Below are positions 11,301-21,090 of a stretch of 48,682 bases of DNA, piece by piece (positions within the stretch are counted from its first letter, which is position 1; every line of letters starts with the position of its first letter). Made by a program: the position numbers and the translations under genes. The stretch is from positions 1-48,682 of the forward strand of contig JADGJL010000071.1 of the NCBI GenBank assembly GCA_027600665.1, written 5' to 3'. Below the pieces are notes generated by a model. That model had not been told where the DNA came from, searched no databases, and saw nothing but the letters and a program-made list of their open reading frames with translations. This stretch comes from Irineochytrium annulatum (taxonomy: Eukaryota > Chytridiomycota > Chytridiomycetes > Chytridiales > Chytridiaceae).

Positions 11301-13889
11301 AGAGACGGTGAAGACGCCCCTGCTTGTCGCGGGATGTTTCAACGGAGTCAAAAGTATTGTTGATATCCTCGCACATTGTAAACAGCTTGGCTGTGTCAGC
11401 GGCATCACTGACTTAACAATAAGTACCTCCAAAACGTCGCTACGACTTCGCGGATGCACTAGGCGAAGGACTCTAAGTGCACTTGATCGCACTGCGGGAT
11501 CCTTCGATGAAATGTTCTGCTTCATAGCTACTTCTATCTTCAAAACTATGTCCTCTGTGAAGAGTTTGCGAGTCGATGGTCTGCAAAATATTTCGTTAGT
11601 TTTTATTAACAATGCAACCACCAACTCCTCTTTACAGTATTCAACAAAATCAGCAACAGCGCTCAGGGATGACGCATCCTCCAAGCAGGCCTCAAGGAAT
11701 CCCGGGATTACGCTGGCAAATAGTTGGCCAATTACTTCAATTGATTGCGCACGACGGGCAACGCGGTTTACACTCGCGAGGGCTTTCGTGCTGAACTGGC
11801 GCGCCGCGTAATGTTCCATTGACCTTTCGCGTTTTGCCGGGCCCAAAGCCGTGATTGAGTCTGAAAGAACCTTGACCAGGCGGGCCAAACACGAAGACGG
11901 GTCCAAAGTCAGTGACGATATACACGTGCACGCGTAACAAGCGACGGCCAGCTCCTAAATAGTATCTTTTAAACCAATAAGATGTGACCGGCGTACCTTG
12001 GAAGACGGCTTCGACTGCGAGCTCCACTTCAGGTCCAAACAAGAGAGCAACTCATACAGGACGTTGAAATTTCGAAACTTTGGAAGTTTAAGCAATCCAC
12101 TTTCAGCCTTCAAATCTGGCGGTGCGTGCTTAATAAGGTCCTCTGTATCACCCTCAAAGCATTGATTTAGGAACGAGAGGGTTGCGTGCCGGTTTGACTT
12201 CCACATTATCGGCAAAAATCTGATTGTGACGTGTTACTAACAGCAAATATAGGCAAACGCTACGAACTCTATTGCCATAGGGAACAGAATTCTTGCATAT
12301 TGCTGCGGGGCCACTGATCTCACGGTATTGCATAGTAATAGGCCCAACATCGGGTCCTATGCACCGTTACAAACAAAATACCCGCATCAAAATACACTTA
12401 CGTCCTCGTTGAAGATGGATTTGATTGCAGGCATTTCCAGGTATACGGCGGTGGACGGAGCGAAAGAAACAAGCCCTGCCCCAAGCTTCACCACAGCATG
12501 TGCCAGTTCCCGGGATTCGCCTTCTGTTAACGTTTGGTCTTGAATTCGACGGCTGGCCTGTTTAAACTTCCGGAAAATGTGCCCAAAATCTACAGATGTT
12601 AGGGAACGAAACGCGCCACGACCCAAACCTTGCACCCTGTCGCCTTTCCTAACCTCGACCGCGACTAATAGGAAGCCCACCACCTTTGACTGCTTATTGG
12701 GATCGCCTTCGTCCATGCCCAGATATGTGTCGGCAAGGCTAAACAATACCGCCCACAACTCCGTTGAGTTTTCCTTCGTAACATGCTCAAAGAGCGTCGA
12801 TATCAGCTTGTTTGCAACGTCGAGAGCAGATCCTGAGATGGACGGAGTCAATAGCAGTAGGCGCAACACACATACTGTCGAGATCGGGGTAATCCAAAAG
12901 AAACCTCAGCACGAACGATAGCAGAGAGTTCGCTCTCATATGCACATTATTTCGCACTTGCTTTAAAATGATTAATTAAAACAAATCTTTGCTCTGTGTC
13001 TACCTTCATTAGCTCGAAAAGCAGCAACGAAACCCCATTCCGATAATTTTCCTTGGTTTCACCTTTCAACGAGCACAAAATCGCACCCAGGGTTGCCTCC
13101 AACGTATCGTCCGGCATTTTCCGAAGCAGAAACGAGAAGGACTCCGCCGTAAAGGCTCGTATGTAACTGCGATTGTCTTGCAAGCACGGCTGCATGTATC
13201 TATTTTAACCGTCAGCCCGCAATCGCATAACGAAAAAGCATACTTAAATACATCTTGAATGTCAGCAAATAGTTCTTTGGCGAGGTATTTGAAGAGAAAT
13301 GCGATTGTGTTGAACAGCCACTTCACATGATAAGACTGACTTCAAATAGGAAGCGACAACCAACCTCCAGCAAAGACGGGTCATTATTGTCCAGCAGCTT
13401 AAGAATGGATCCAAAAACGTCGAAGAAGTACGGGTAAAACTCTTCGTTTAAGTCACGCGCGACGCGAACGATAAGACTGCGAAAAAGCAACGTTTAGCAT
13501 CCGTAGTGAAGGCTACGCATTGCCTACTCAAGAACTGGCTCCAGGCACAAGCTCTCTCGGCTCGCAAGGCTTTCCACAAGCTTCGCGCAAATGTGGTTTT
13601 TGTGATAGAGGACTTGGTCTAGGGACTGCGCGATCGGATGCACATCGTTCAGGAGCACAGAGAACTCGGCTGTCCGGTTGAACTCTGTCCAGTGCTGCAG
13701 GCCGTCGACGAAGTAGGAGTTGATGTCCTTCGCAAGGAGTGAGTGGAAGCAATTGGGCGAGCAACGAACATTTGGGGCGACACTGTCTTCTTTTGCCAGG
13801 AACTTTCTGGCCTTGTTCGCCTTGATAACCTTGACGCGCTCACGGAAGGGGATGAACTTGAATCGGTTCTGGCGTGGAGTGTCGGCCAT
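5329..13889 (-). CDS. UTP20: U3 snoRNP/SSU processome HEAT-repeat protein UTP20
   Basis: UTP20 is the very large HEAT-repeat scaffold that joins the small-subunit processome and is needed for 18S rRNA maturation in the nucleolus. Thirteen exons (13528-13889, 13365-13476, 13244-13320, 13004-13199, 12876-12960, 12402-12832, 12259-12356, 11997-12219, 11427-11954, 10876-11385, 5871-10832, 5511-5828, 5329-5463) sum to 8037 nt, 2678 aa; human UTP20 is about 2785 aa. Recognisable parts are the N-terminal FKFIPFRERV block, the AFLFKYLAKEL helices, the helical-repeat body, and a basic C-terminal tail rich in Lys/Arg (KKITKKRK, KWKRKR), typical of a nucleolar protein. Twelve introns are 39-51 nt. One exon of 4962 nt carries most of the protein. 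The start ATG is followed at once by the conserved N-terminal block; an upstream in-frame TTG/GTG was ignored. Confidence 0.95.
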
Positions 13890-13906
13890 GCTACACAAAA
13901 AAAATG

Positions 13907-14344
13907 CCACCAAGACCGGCGGTCAAAACTTCGGCCATAAGAGGCTTGAACAGGACGCATCTCCTGTGGGCAAGAATCCTCCTGTGATGTTTGACTTTAT
14001 ATTTGCCTGCTGAATCTATGGAAGAGTTGCAGCAATGAATCGTCTCCCCCGTTCGCGTGAGGAACGCCGACGTCAGAAGTTGGTGAAGCGTGTTCCTTAC
14101 TTGCGACGGGGTCGGGCTTCACCTTCTTCTTCACGACCTTCGCTCTTGGTCCTCGTTTCATCATTATCATGGCGCACATCGCCTTCCGCTCGCAGCCGCG
14201 GTAGCCGCTATGGCCGAGCCGTCTCTTAAAACCGGCGAAGCTGCGTACGGTGAATTAGTGGAGGAGAGCACCTCCTCGTCCTCGTCAGTAATAGCGACTG
14301 TTGGTTCTAATGACGCGGCCGTCGGCAACTCGCTCCATCATTGA
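13907..14344 (+). CDS. Candidate small basic protein, unknown
   Basis: A plus-strand model starts at the ATG at 13907, is interrupted by a 41-nt GT..AG intron (13989-14029) with a TGCTGAAT branch site like the confirmed introns here, and continues into an Arg-rich segment (REERRRQKLVKRVPYLRR). A second, longer intron (about 85 nt, donor near 14112, acceptor near 14196) would join a final exon reading AAMAEPSLKTGEAAYGE and ending at 14344. The product would be about 105 aa, with a possible mitochondrial-type start (basic residues, no acids). I recognise no family. Against it: the ATG is only 17 bases from the UTP20 start on the other strand, and the minus strand also has an open frame (13997-14179). 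A later start at 14035 is possible. Confidence 0.28.
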
Positions 14345-15007
14345 TCGACAAGTTATGCATGCTCCATGACAAACGAAATGACATCACGCGGAAAAGCAAC
14401 TCTTTTGCACGCGAAGACATTGTGTGCATGATTTTCCGACAATCATCGCAAAATTATGCACCCACAAAACTTGCAGCTTTTCAACCCCCCACCCCCACCC
14501 CGCATATTACTCCAACGTCCGCTGTCCTTCGTCAGCATCGGACAGGCACTTTCTTTATTATTTTGTCGACGTCGACTTGGTTGCTGTGGATGTTCCGCTT
14601 GTAATTCTGAGGGTACCGGGCAGCTACATCGAGATGCAACTTCGAATCCATTCGCAGGCACTACCTGTATAATCTATCGAGGCTCGAGAGGATAATTCTT
14701 GCACAAATTACAAGCATTTTGACTTACGGCCAAAAATAAATGCTTATCTCACGAGCGGGAGATATTTACTTCTCCACATATACACCGAAGCGCCGTTAGC
14801 ACGACAACCTTCTAACGACGCGGGCCAGAACCGGCGACGGCGGTCACAACTCAACTCACGAAAAACGCAACAATGATAAACGAACAACTTTAATTTTTCA
14901 GTTCGCGACGAGTTGGATCAATACGACACATTTGAGGCACAGAAAAAACGAAAGATAAAGATGTTCCAGCGCTGAAGCCGTGTATTTCTCCTATATAGCG
15001 CTGGCAA
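14345..15007. other. Intergenic stretch, no assignable gene
   Basis: Short open frames occur on both strands (for example a Pro-rich one from 14456), but none matches a family I recognise or shows convincing splicing. From about 14700 to 15007 the sequence is AT-richer and is probably the 3' flank of the FKBP gene. Confidence 0.45.
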
Positions 15008-16256
15008 TTAATCAACCTTCAGAAGCTTGACCTCGAAGTGAAGAGTGGAGTTGCCCGGAATATCAGGGGGAGCGCCCTGGCAACAAGTTAGTACCGACGA
15101 GGCAAACAAAAAAAGAGAGAACCCATACCCTTGAGCCGTAACCAAGACCCGGCGGGATAATCATCTTGCGGGAGCCACCGACGTTCATTCCGTTAACGCC
15201 CATGTCCCATCCCTACACTCCCAATAAGACGCAAGCTTCATCGCGTAAATAATACCTTGATCACTTCGCCGGCACCAAGCCTGAACGTGAATGGCTTGCC
15301 GCCGCTCGTGTTCGAGTCAAACACCTTCCCGTTCGGCAGCTTCCCAATGTAGCGCACCTGAACTTTCTTGCCATTCTTCGCGCGCGGTCCGGAGCCGACG
15401 ACAACGTCCTCGATCTTCAGCCCCGACGGTAGCGTCTTCACGTTCGACTCCAAAGCAACGGCCTCCGCCTTCTCCCCATTAGCCTTGCCCTTCTTCTCCT
15501 GAGTCTTCTTCTCCGCCTTCTTCTCCGCCTTAGTCTCCTTCTTCCCCTCCGCCTTCGCCTCCTTCTTACCCTTCTGCGGGGCCGGCGTCACATCCTCCTC
15601 CATATCGTCATCATCCTCGATCTCAACAATCTTGGCCTTCTTGACGTTCTTCCCTCCGACAGTCAAGCCCTTGCGCTTCCCCAAAAGATCTGCAATGTTG
15701 TTGTCGGCCTCCTCCTCATCGCCGTCCTCCTCCTCGTCATCCTCGTCATCGTCATCCTGCCAGCCGCTCAGATCCAAGATGTTCCCGTCCTCGTCGACGG
15801 GGTTGCCGTCCTCATCGAACGATATGCCGTCCATCTCGTCGTCTTCGTCGTCGTCGTCGTCCTCATCGACGTCCTCCGCGATGTGGTAGCCGGTCAGATG
15901 TAGCGTGTGTTCACCATGGACGGTAAAGGTGATCTCCTCGCCTCCGAGCAACCCTTAACAAACGGTTTACAAAGATTTCCGCACCTTCGATAAAGGCAAG
16001 GTCAACGACCTGCTGCTCGACCTTCCCAGGGAGCAAGTTGGCGATAACGAAGTCGTTCTTGCCATACTGGACGGAGAGGCTGCCACGTCCCTCGCCTTTC
16101 ACCTTGTGGTCGAGCGCAACCTAGACAAAAATCAGTTTGAGACCACGCGAACCGCCCAACTAGAACGCTCACATTCGTCAGCTTGAAGGAACTGTCAACC
16201 ATCTGGCTGTATGCGTTCCCCGGCTCGCATGTCAGACCCCAGAACCCAGCATGCAT
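15008..16256 (-). CDS. Nucleolar FKBP-type peptidyl-prolyl cis-trans isomerase (FPR3/FPR4, FKBP39/46 type)
   Basis: This is a histone-chaperone-type prolyl isomerase. Exons 16173-16256, 15985-16120, 15256-15953, 15129-15212 and 15008-15076 give 356 aa. The N-terminal about 90 residues form the nucleoplasmin-like core ([20 protein letters not shown]-type strands, [18 protein letters not shown]). Next come long acidic Asp/Glu tracts with FDEDGNP repeats, a Lys-rich segment ([13 protein letters not shown]), and a C-terminal FKBP fold. The FKBP fold has [42 protein letters not shown] and [16 protein letters not shown], so the expected catalytic-pocket residues are present. Family members act in the nucleolus on rDNA chromatin. 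The introns are 52, 31, 43 and 52 nt; the 31-nt one is very short, and the last one has a perfect TACTAAC branch site. Confidence 0.93.
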
Positions 16257-16820
16257 CTTGGCGCGTTTTTTTTTTTTCGACACCTTCCTCCAAAAAAAAA
16301 GGCTTGTGCGTCTTAGGCAAGAGGCTTGTGCATTGTATCAATCTCGGGGAAGAATTAGTCCGAGTTATAAAGGTTCTGAACGAACAACAGCTCAAAGCTG
16401 CTTATTGTTCTTTACATTAATTCGCAACTAAGCAAACTCGTCCTCGCCTGCGCTCATTATGACGCGTACAGTTATATGTTCGATACTCTCATCCACGTCA
16501 TATCTGTAACACCGTTTTTATCATGCGATCAAGTTCAGAACACAGTGAGAGCAGTCAACAAGGTGAGTAAACCTGTCCCGGTCCACTCCTGCATCACTCT
16601 ACCGGATGTACATGGGGATTCGCACAAGAACCTTGTGACCATAAATGACCAAGGGACTTTCGTGACTCCCACCAACTTCCTTCACTTGTGGACAGCTCCT
16701 GCACAGCATGCGAGCGTCCCGGTCAAGTAATTGCTTCCAAAAAAATAAGTCACGAGACGAGAGCACACAAGAAGCCCATGAGAGCTCGCGTTCACTCCGC
16801 GTCCAAGACGATCTGATCAT
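16257..16820. other. Divergent intergenic region between FKBP and methyltransferase genes
   Basis: It separates the start codons of two divergent genes and presumably holds both promoters. Visible items are a T-tract at about 16266-16278 and a short A-tract at 16294-16302 close to the FKBP start. Open frames here are short and unsupported. Confidence 0.5.
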
Positions 16821-17937
16821 ATGGAGTTCTCACAGGTAATGATATTAACAGGCTGCGTTTTACAGCATTAAATTAAATAACGATTACCACGTTGTTTAGA
16901 AAAACTACGACGCCTCCGCCTACCGAACCCATCGACCCGACTACGAGGACGCCTTGTTCGAAGAGATCTACGCCTTTCATGCGTCCGATCGATCACTGGC
17001 TCTCGACGTTGCATGCGGAACCGGGCAGGCAACGGTCACCTTGGCGCGAGGGTTCAAGGTAATACTGATTGCATTAACCCACCCACTGCAACGTTACTGG
17101 AATTTCCAGCTACTATGCTATCTTTAAAAGTAACAGGCGATTGTTAATGCTTGCAAAAACAGAATGTTATTGGTTGTGATGCCAGTGAGGTGATGCTCAG
17201 TGCCGCCGAGCAGACGGCGCCGAACATCGTGTACAAGCAAGGGACTGATTCTCAGCTCCCATGCCCCGATGGATCTGTCGATCTTGTCACGTGCGCACAA
17301 GGTAACTATTATGATATAAAGTGCTTATAATTGTTAGATTGTTAACGGTGATTAATACCAATAACAGCGGCCCACTGGTTCGACATGGACAAATTTTACA
17401 AAGAGGTGAAGCGCGTTCTTAAACCCACTGGTACCCTCGCGATTTGGGGATACGGTAGGCCAACCTATGTGCTTATAAGCATCCTTATCTCTTGTTAGGT
17501 TACGCCACCGTCATCGGGAACAAAACTTTGTCAGATGCTATTCTGGAGTACGGCATGGTGACCATGGCGCCGTACTGGGATTCCCGGCGCAAAATATTAG
17601 ATGATTGCTATAGATCTTTCGATCTCCCTTTCCCGATCGTATACAAGCAGATCCTTCCCACGGCATCACGGCGCACTCACGTTCGCAAGCGAATGACGTT
17701 GGGCACGCTGGAGAACTATCTTAAGACGTTCTCGTGCTATGTAAGTAACGCGTAAACTTGATATACGTCGTACTCTAATTATATACTGGCACATTGCAGA
17801 AAGCATTCAAAGATAAACATCCCGACGCCGCCATCGATCCTGTCGAAACCCTCATGACGAAGTTTGTTGAAGTTAGGAAGGATGTTGTTGTAGACGTAGA
17901 ATGGCCGCTGACATTGATAATGGCTAAGCTGAATTAA
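16821..17937 (+). CDS. Class I SAM-dependent methyltransferase (methyltransferase domain 11/25; Tmt1-like)
   Basis: Exons 16821-16835, 16900-17058, 17163-17301, 17368-17454, 17499-17740 and 17800-17937 sum to 780 nt, 259 aa. The protein opens with [13 protein letters not shown], typical of the small fungal family that includes trans-aconitate 3-methyltransferase. It then shows motif I (LDVACGTGQ), an acidic loop ([11 protein letters not shown]), motif II ([15 protein letters not shown]) and the post-motif [15 protein letters not shown]. These bind S-adenosyl-methionine; the acceptor substrate cannot be read from the sequence. The first exon holds only five codons before a 64-nt intron, and the second intron, at 104 nt, is the longest confident one in the window. 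Trans-aconitate methyltransferase is the closest named relative I can suggest, without proof of function. Confidence 0.88.
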
Positions 17938-18902
17938 TCTTCGGCTTCTTATCACTCAATAATTGCTACGATGGTGTTGTCTCTTAATTAAGGTTCTTAT
18001 TTTTGGTGACGTGCTGCCACCACTACATCAGCTTCCATTGCTCCACGATTACAACGAATCTGGGTTCGACTGCATTTTTTTTTGTCCAGTTCTATTCCTA
18101 CCTCTCCTAAGTAAGTGAATACAAACCGAATTCTTTAACGACACATGGAGCTCTTCATGCCGCAAATAAAAGATGCCAAATATTTCTGAGAGTCCGGACA
18201 ACGTCGTCCGCGGCGCCATTTACCAGCAGCATACGCAACCGTCACAAGCTGAAGGTACAGCATAAGCTGTGCGATCAGTGAAGAAAACAAACAATCGCAC
18301 TCGAAAACATTGAAGTCTGTGTCATTCGCAACCTCATGAGCTCTGACTGAACCTGCACGCGATCGAGGAGCATCTGGCCTGCGTAAGCTGAACACCTGGC
18401 GATTGTAAAACGGGAGGTTTCAGTCAGCGGTCTCCCTGGTAATCTTGCAAGGCGGCCATCGTTTTCCGAAGCTTGCTGGCGTCATTGACTTGGTTGAGTC
18501 GAAGTCCCGATTAGACTAATATCAGCGACAAGATCGATTGCAGAAGGTATGTTTATCATAGCTGGAGGTAGCCGTCTCGCAGGTCGTCGACATTCTCGGC
18601 TTTTAAAACCCATCTACTTGCAAAGACTCACTAGCGAGATATCTCTTAGTGATACCATCCAAGCTCACCAGTCGCTGTCATATAGGTTGAAAACCGTCGA
18701 CCGCTTTATTTCTCCCTATATAATGGCTTATCTAGGAAACAACGATGACGTGATGTTTCGTGGATAATGGTAGCATGCAACTGGGGTCTGTGGCAATCAA
18801 AATGTCTTCGGTCGCTGTAAGATGATGCCACCGCACAATGATTAGCACTGAATAATGCGAAAGAAGTACAGGATGCAAATATGGAACTCTTTCTTTAAAT
18901 TA
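17938..18902. other. About 1 kb intergenic region, no gene seen
   Basis: Two tail-to-tail genes (methyltransferase, RsfS protein) leave this gap. It is AT-richer than its neighbours, with scattered stop codons. The frames at 18135-18395 (minus) and 18549-18767 (plus) have no family resemblance and no convincing splice context. A GGTTCGA word before a T-run near 18062 is not part of a tRNA fold. Confidence 0.5.
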
Positions 18903-20020
18903 TTATTGTGGCCGCACCACTTCAGCGTTGTTAATACGTTTAATAACATCTTGCTCGTCGCTCAAATCCTCTGCCTCCGTCTGCTTGGTCTTCACGAGGG
19001 TTGTCGGCCTCGCTTCCCATGCTCGTTCTACCGACGCAAGCATTTCTTTTTCGTACTCTTCATCTGACATAAGCCGTCTCTCCACGCTGGCAGATTCCGG
19101 CCTTATGCTGGTCCAAAGTCCCTCGATGTCGTAATGGGCGCGCGCTTCCGGCGTCAGAGCGTGGATCACGAAGCGGCCGAGATCAAGCACCATCCAATCG
19201 TCGCTATCTACCCCTTCGATCGTAAGCGACCTGGGCAGTGACGGGTCCGTGGCAATGAACTTCTTCGCCTGCATGCACTTTTAGTGCGACGAAACAGAAG
19301 AAAACCGTAAAGTATTACCATCCTTCGAACCGAATCAATGATAGAATAAAGCTGCTTTGTCGAACCTCCGTCCACTATGATCATCGTCTCCGTCCAATCG
19401 CACTTCCCTGCCACGTCCAGGACGATTACGTTGCCACCGCGCTCAGTCTTAATAACAGACAGAATCGACGATGTCGTCAGTACGCCTGCCGCGTCCGCCG
19501 TCCCGTTATCAGCCAGCTCGAGTTCTGCCCCAGCTCTTCGAGCCTCCGCTCGCCGTTGCGCCGCCATCCATTGAGGCATCGACTCTTCCTCTGACGTGTC
19601 TAACGGGATCACGTCGTCGCGCGTCGCGGGCCTGTTGAAAGATTTTCCAATGTACCAGTCCTCCGCGGTAGAGTCCACACCGCCGGCCGCCGTCACAACA
19701 TCGTCCGCCGAGAACACTTGACCGATTGACTTCATGGCCCGCGTTCTTGCCTCACTTTTCTCCACAACGCTCCCCCCGGCCTGTGCTGGCGCCGCCTGAG
19801 GCCACTGCGGCTTCGGGGGCACGTCGGTCCATTCGGCAGTGGATGCTACCGCGTCGACACCGGAGGATTCGGAGGCGGGTGGTGATGTCTTTCTGGCTGA
19901 CGAGCCAGGTTCCCACACAAACGGCTCGGTCCTAAGCGACGGCGGTCGTCTCCTGGCGCACACGCGTGATGATAAGCTGAACTGACGGCTGAAGAGGAAG
20001 GAGAAGGAGAAAGGGCGCAT
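18903..20020 (-). CDS. Mitochondrial ribosomal silencing factor RsfS/MALSU1 domain protein (ATP25 N-terminal type)
   Basis: The RsfS/DUF143 domain binds the large ribosomal subunit (bL14/uL14m) and aids assembly or blocks premature subunit joining. Exons 19319-20020 and 18903-19268 (50-nt intron) give 355 aa. The start was set at the ATG at 20020, where the protein begins MRPFSFSFLFSRQF: hydrophobic and basic without acids, as expected for a mitochondrial presequence. The RsfS fold occupies residues about 195-300, with VIVLDVAGKCDWTE, MIIVDGGSTKQLYS and DDWMVLDLGRFVIHALTPEA. About 150 residues of low-complexity linker precede it. In yeasts the domain is the N-terminal part of ATP25; here no M-domain follows, so it resembles MALSU1. 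It is divergent from the membrane-protein gene 84 bp away. Confidence 0.9.
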
Positions 20021-20104
20021 ATCGTGCGACGGGGGCTGGAGAGAAATTGTTGCAAGCACGGAACTGACAACCTCAACATCGAGACGGCTTCTTCATTCAG
20101 CAAT
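20021..20104. promoter_or_regulatory. 84-bp divergent intergenic region (putative bidirectional promoter)
   Basis: Only 84 bases separate the ATG codons of the RsfS-domain gene (minus) and the membrane-protein gene (plus), so both 5' UTRs and core promoters must lie here or overlap the coding sequences. No specific factor site was recognised; the call rests on geometry alone. Confidence 0.5.
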
Positions 20105-20974
20105 ATGGAACGTATCTTCGGGCTAGCGGCCTCGCTCTACGCGGCCTCCCCCAAGGGCCTAAAGGCCTTTTTCAACGACGTGGTTCCTTATGGCGATGTA
20201 ACGCTCTACGCCGTCACGATCGGCGTTGTGATCCTCCGGTGGGTGGTCGGGTCCGGCCCGCACGATCAACGATAAGGACGCTGACATGACCCTTGCAATA
20301 GCACCCCGCAGCCAAAGGCCAGCCTCGGTTGGGGCACGCTCTACGGCTTCATCTTCCTCATCTGCGCCATCGGGCTCTACTACCACGCCACGATGATGGC
20401 CATCTCCCAGCACAACCATGCGTACAACTTAGACCCCGAGGGTTTCAACCAGACCGAGTTCGCCCCGCACTTCCCCCTGGACCTCACGTTCGGGTACACG
20501 CCTGAGCACGCCTTCGAGTTTTTTAAGAGCCTTGGGGCCGACCACGGCAGGTCCGCCTTCTCGTCTTACCTAACGTACGACCTGGTCGCCATCCTGTCCT
20601 ACGTTGGGTTCCACATGCACCTGATCTCCTTCCTGTACCCGGAGACGGAGTCAATGGCTGTCTTGACGTCTAAGATCCCGCTTGCGATGGGCAGCCTAGA
20701 CCTGTACGAGACGATCGGCCTACAATTGATCCTTTGGCTCGGCGGACCGGAAAACGTCTCGGCGCCTTTCCTCGCAAGGATCATCTCAGCTAACTCGCTC
20801 AAGTTCGCGGCGTTCTGGGGGATGTTGGGGCTGGAGGTCTCTGGGTTTATGATGATGGTGATGAGAGGTATTGGGAAGGAGATCAAGGACTCCGGCGTCA
20901 CGGTAACCGGTTCTGCTGCCGAGAGGAAGGCGGAGGAGAGAAGGAAGGCCCGTTTGTCCAAGAAGGGCAAATAA
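20105..20974 (+). CDS. Uncharacterised multi-pass membrane protein with C-terminal dilysine motif
   Basis: Two exons (20105-20238, 20302-20974; 63-nt intron) encode 268 aa. Hydrophobic segments lie at residues about 30-45, 57-75, 137-157, 178-192 and 214-234, so four or five membrane spans are likely. The segment GYTPEHAFEFFKSLGADHGRS between spans 2 and 3 looks like a conserved loop. The tail is highly charged and the last four residues are KKGK, which fits the KKXX ER-retrieval signal on a cytosolic C-terminus. I do not recognise the family or its function. ER residence is an inference from the dilysine signal. The gene shares a short divergent promoter with the mitochondrial RsfS gene. Confidence 0.85.
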
Positions 20975-21090
20975 CAGATTGCACTTGTTTCTCTAGGAAG
21001 GGGTCATTAAAAAAAACAGGAACGATGATAGAGGTCTCATAATTAATAAATCACATGTATTAGTCGCAGCAAATCTGTTCTGTGTGCGCA

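Noticed and set aside
15632..15889. Plus-strand poly-Ser open frame
   Set aside because: It is the antisense of the Asp/Glu-rich tract of the FKBP protein.
18055..18085. GGTTCGA word followed by a T-run, like a tRNA B-box and pol III terminator
   Set aside because: The flanking bases do not form a T-arm stem and no acceptor stem, A-box or anticodon arm can be folded upstream.
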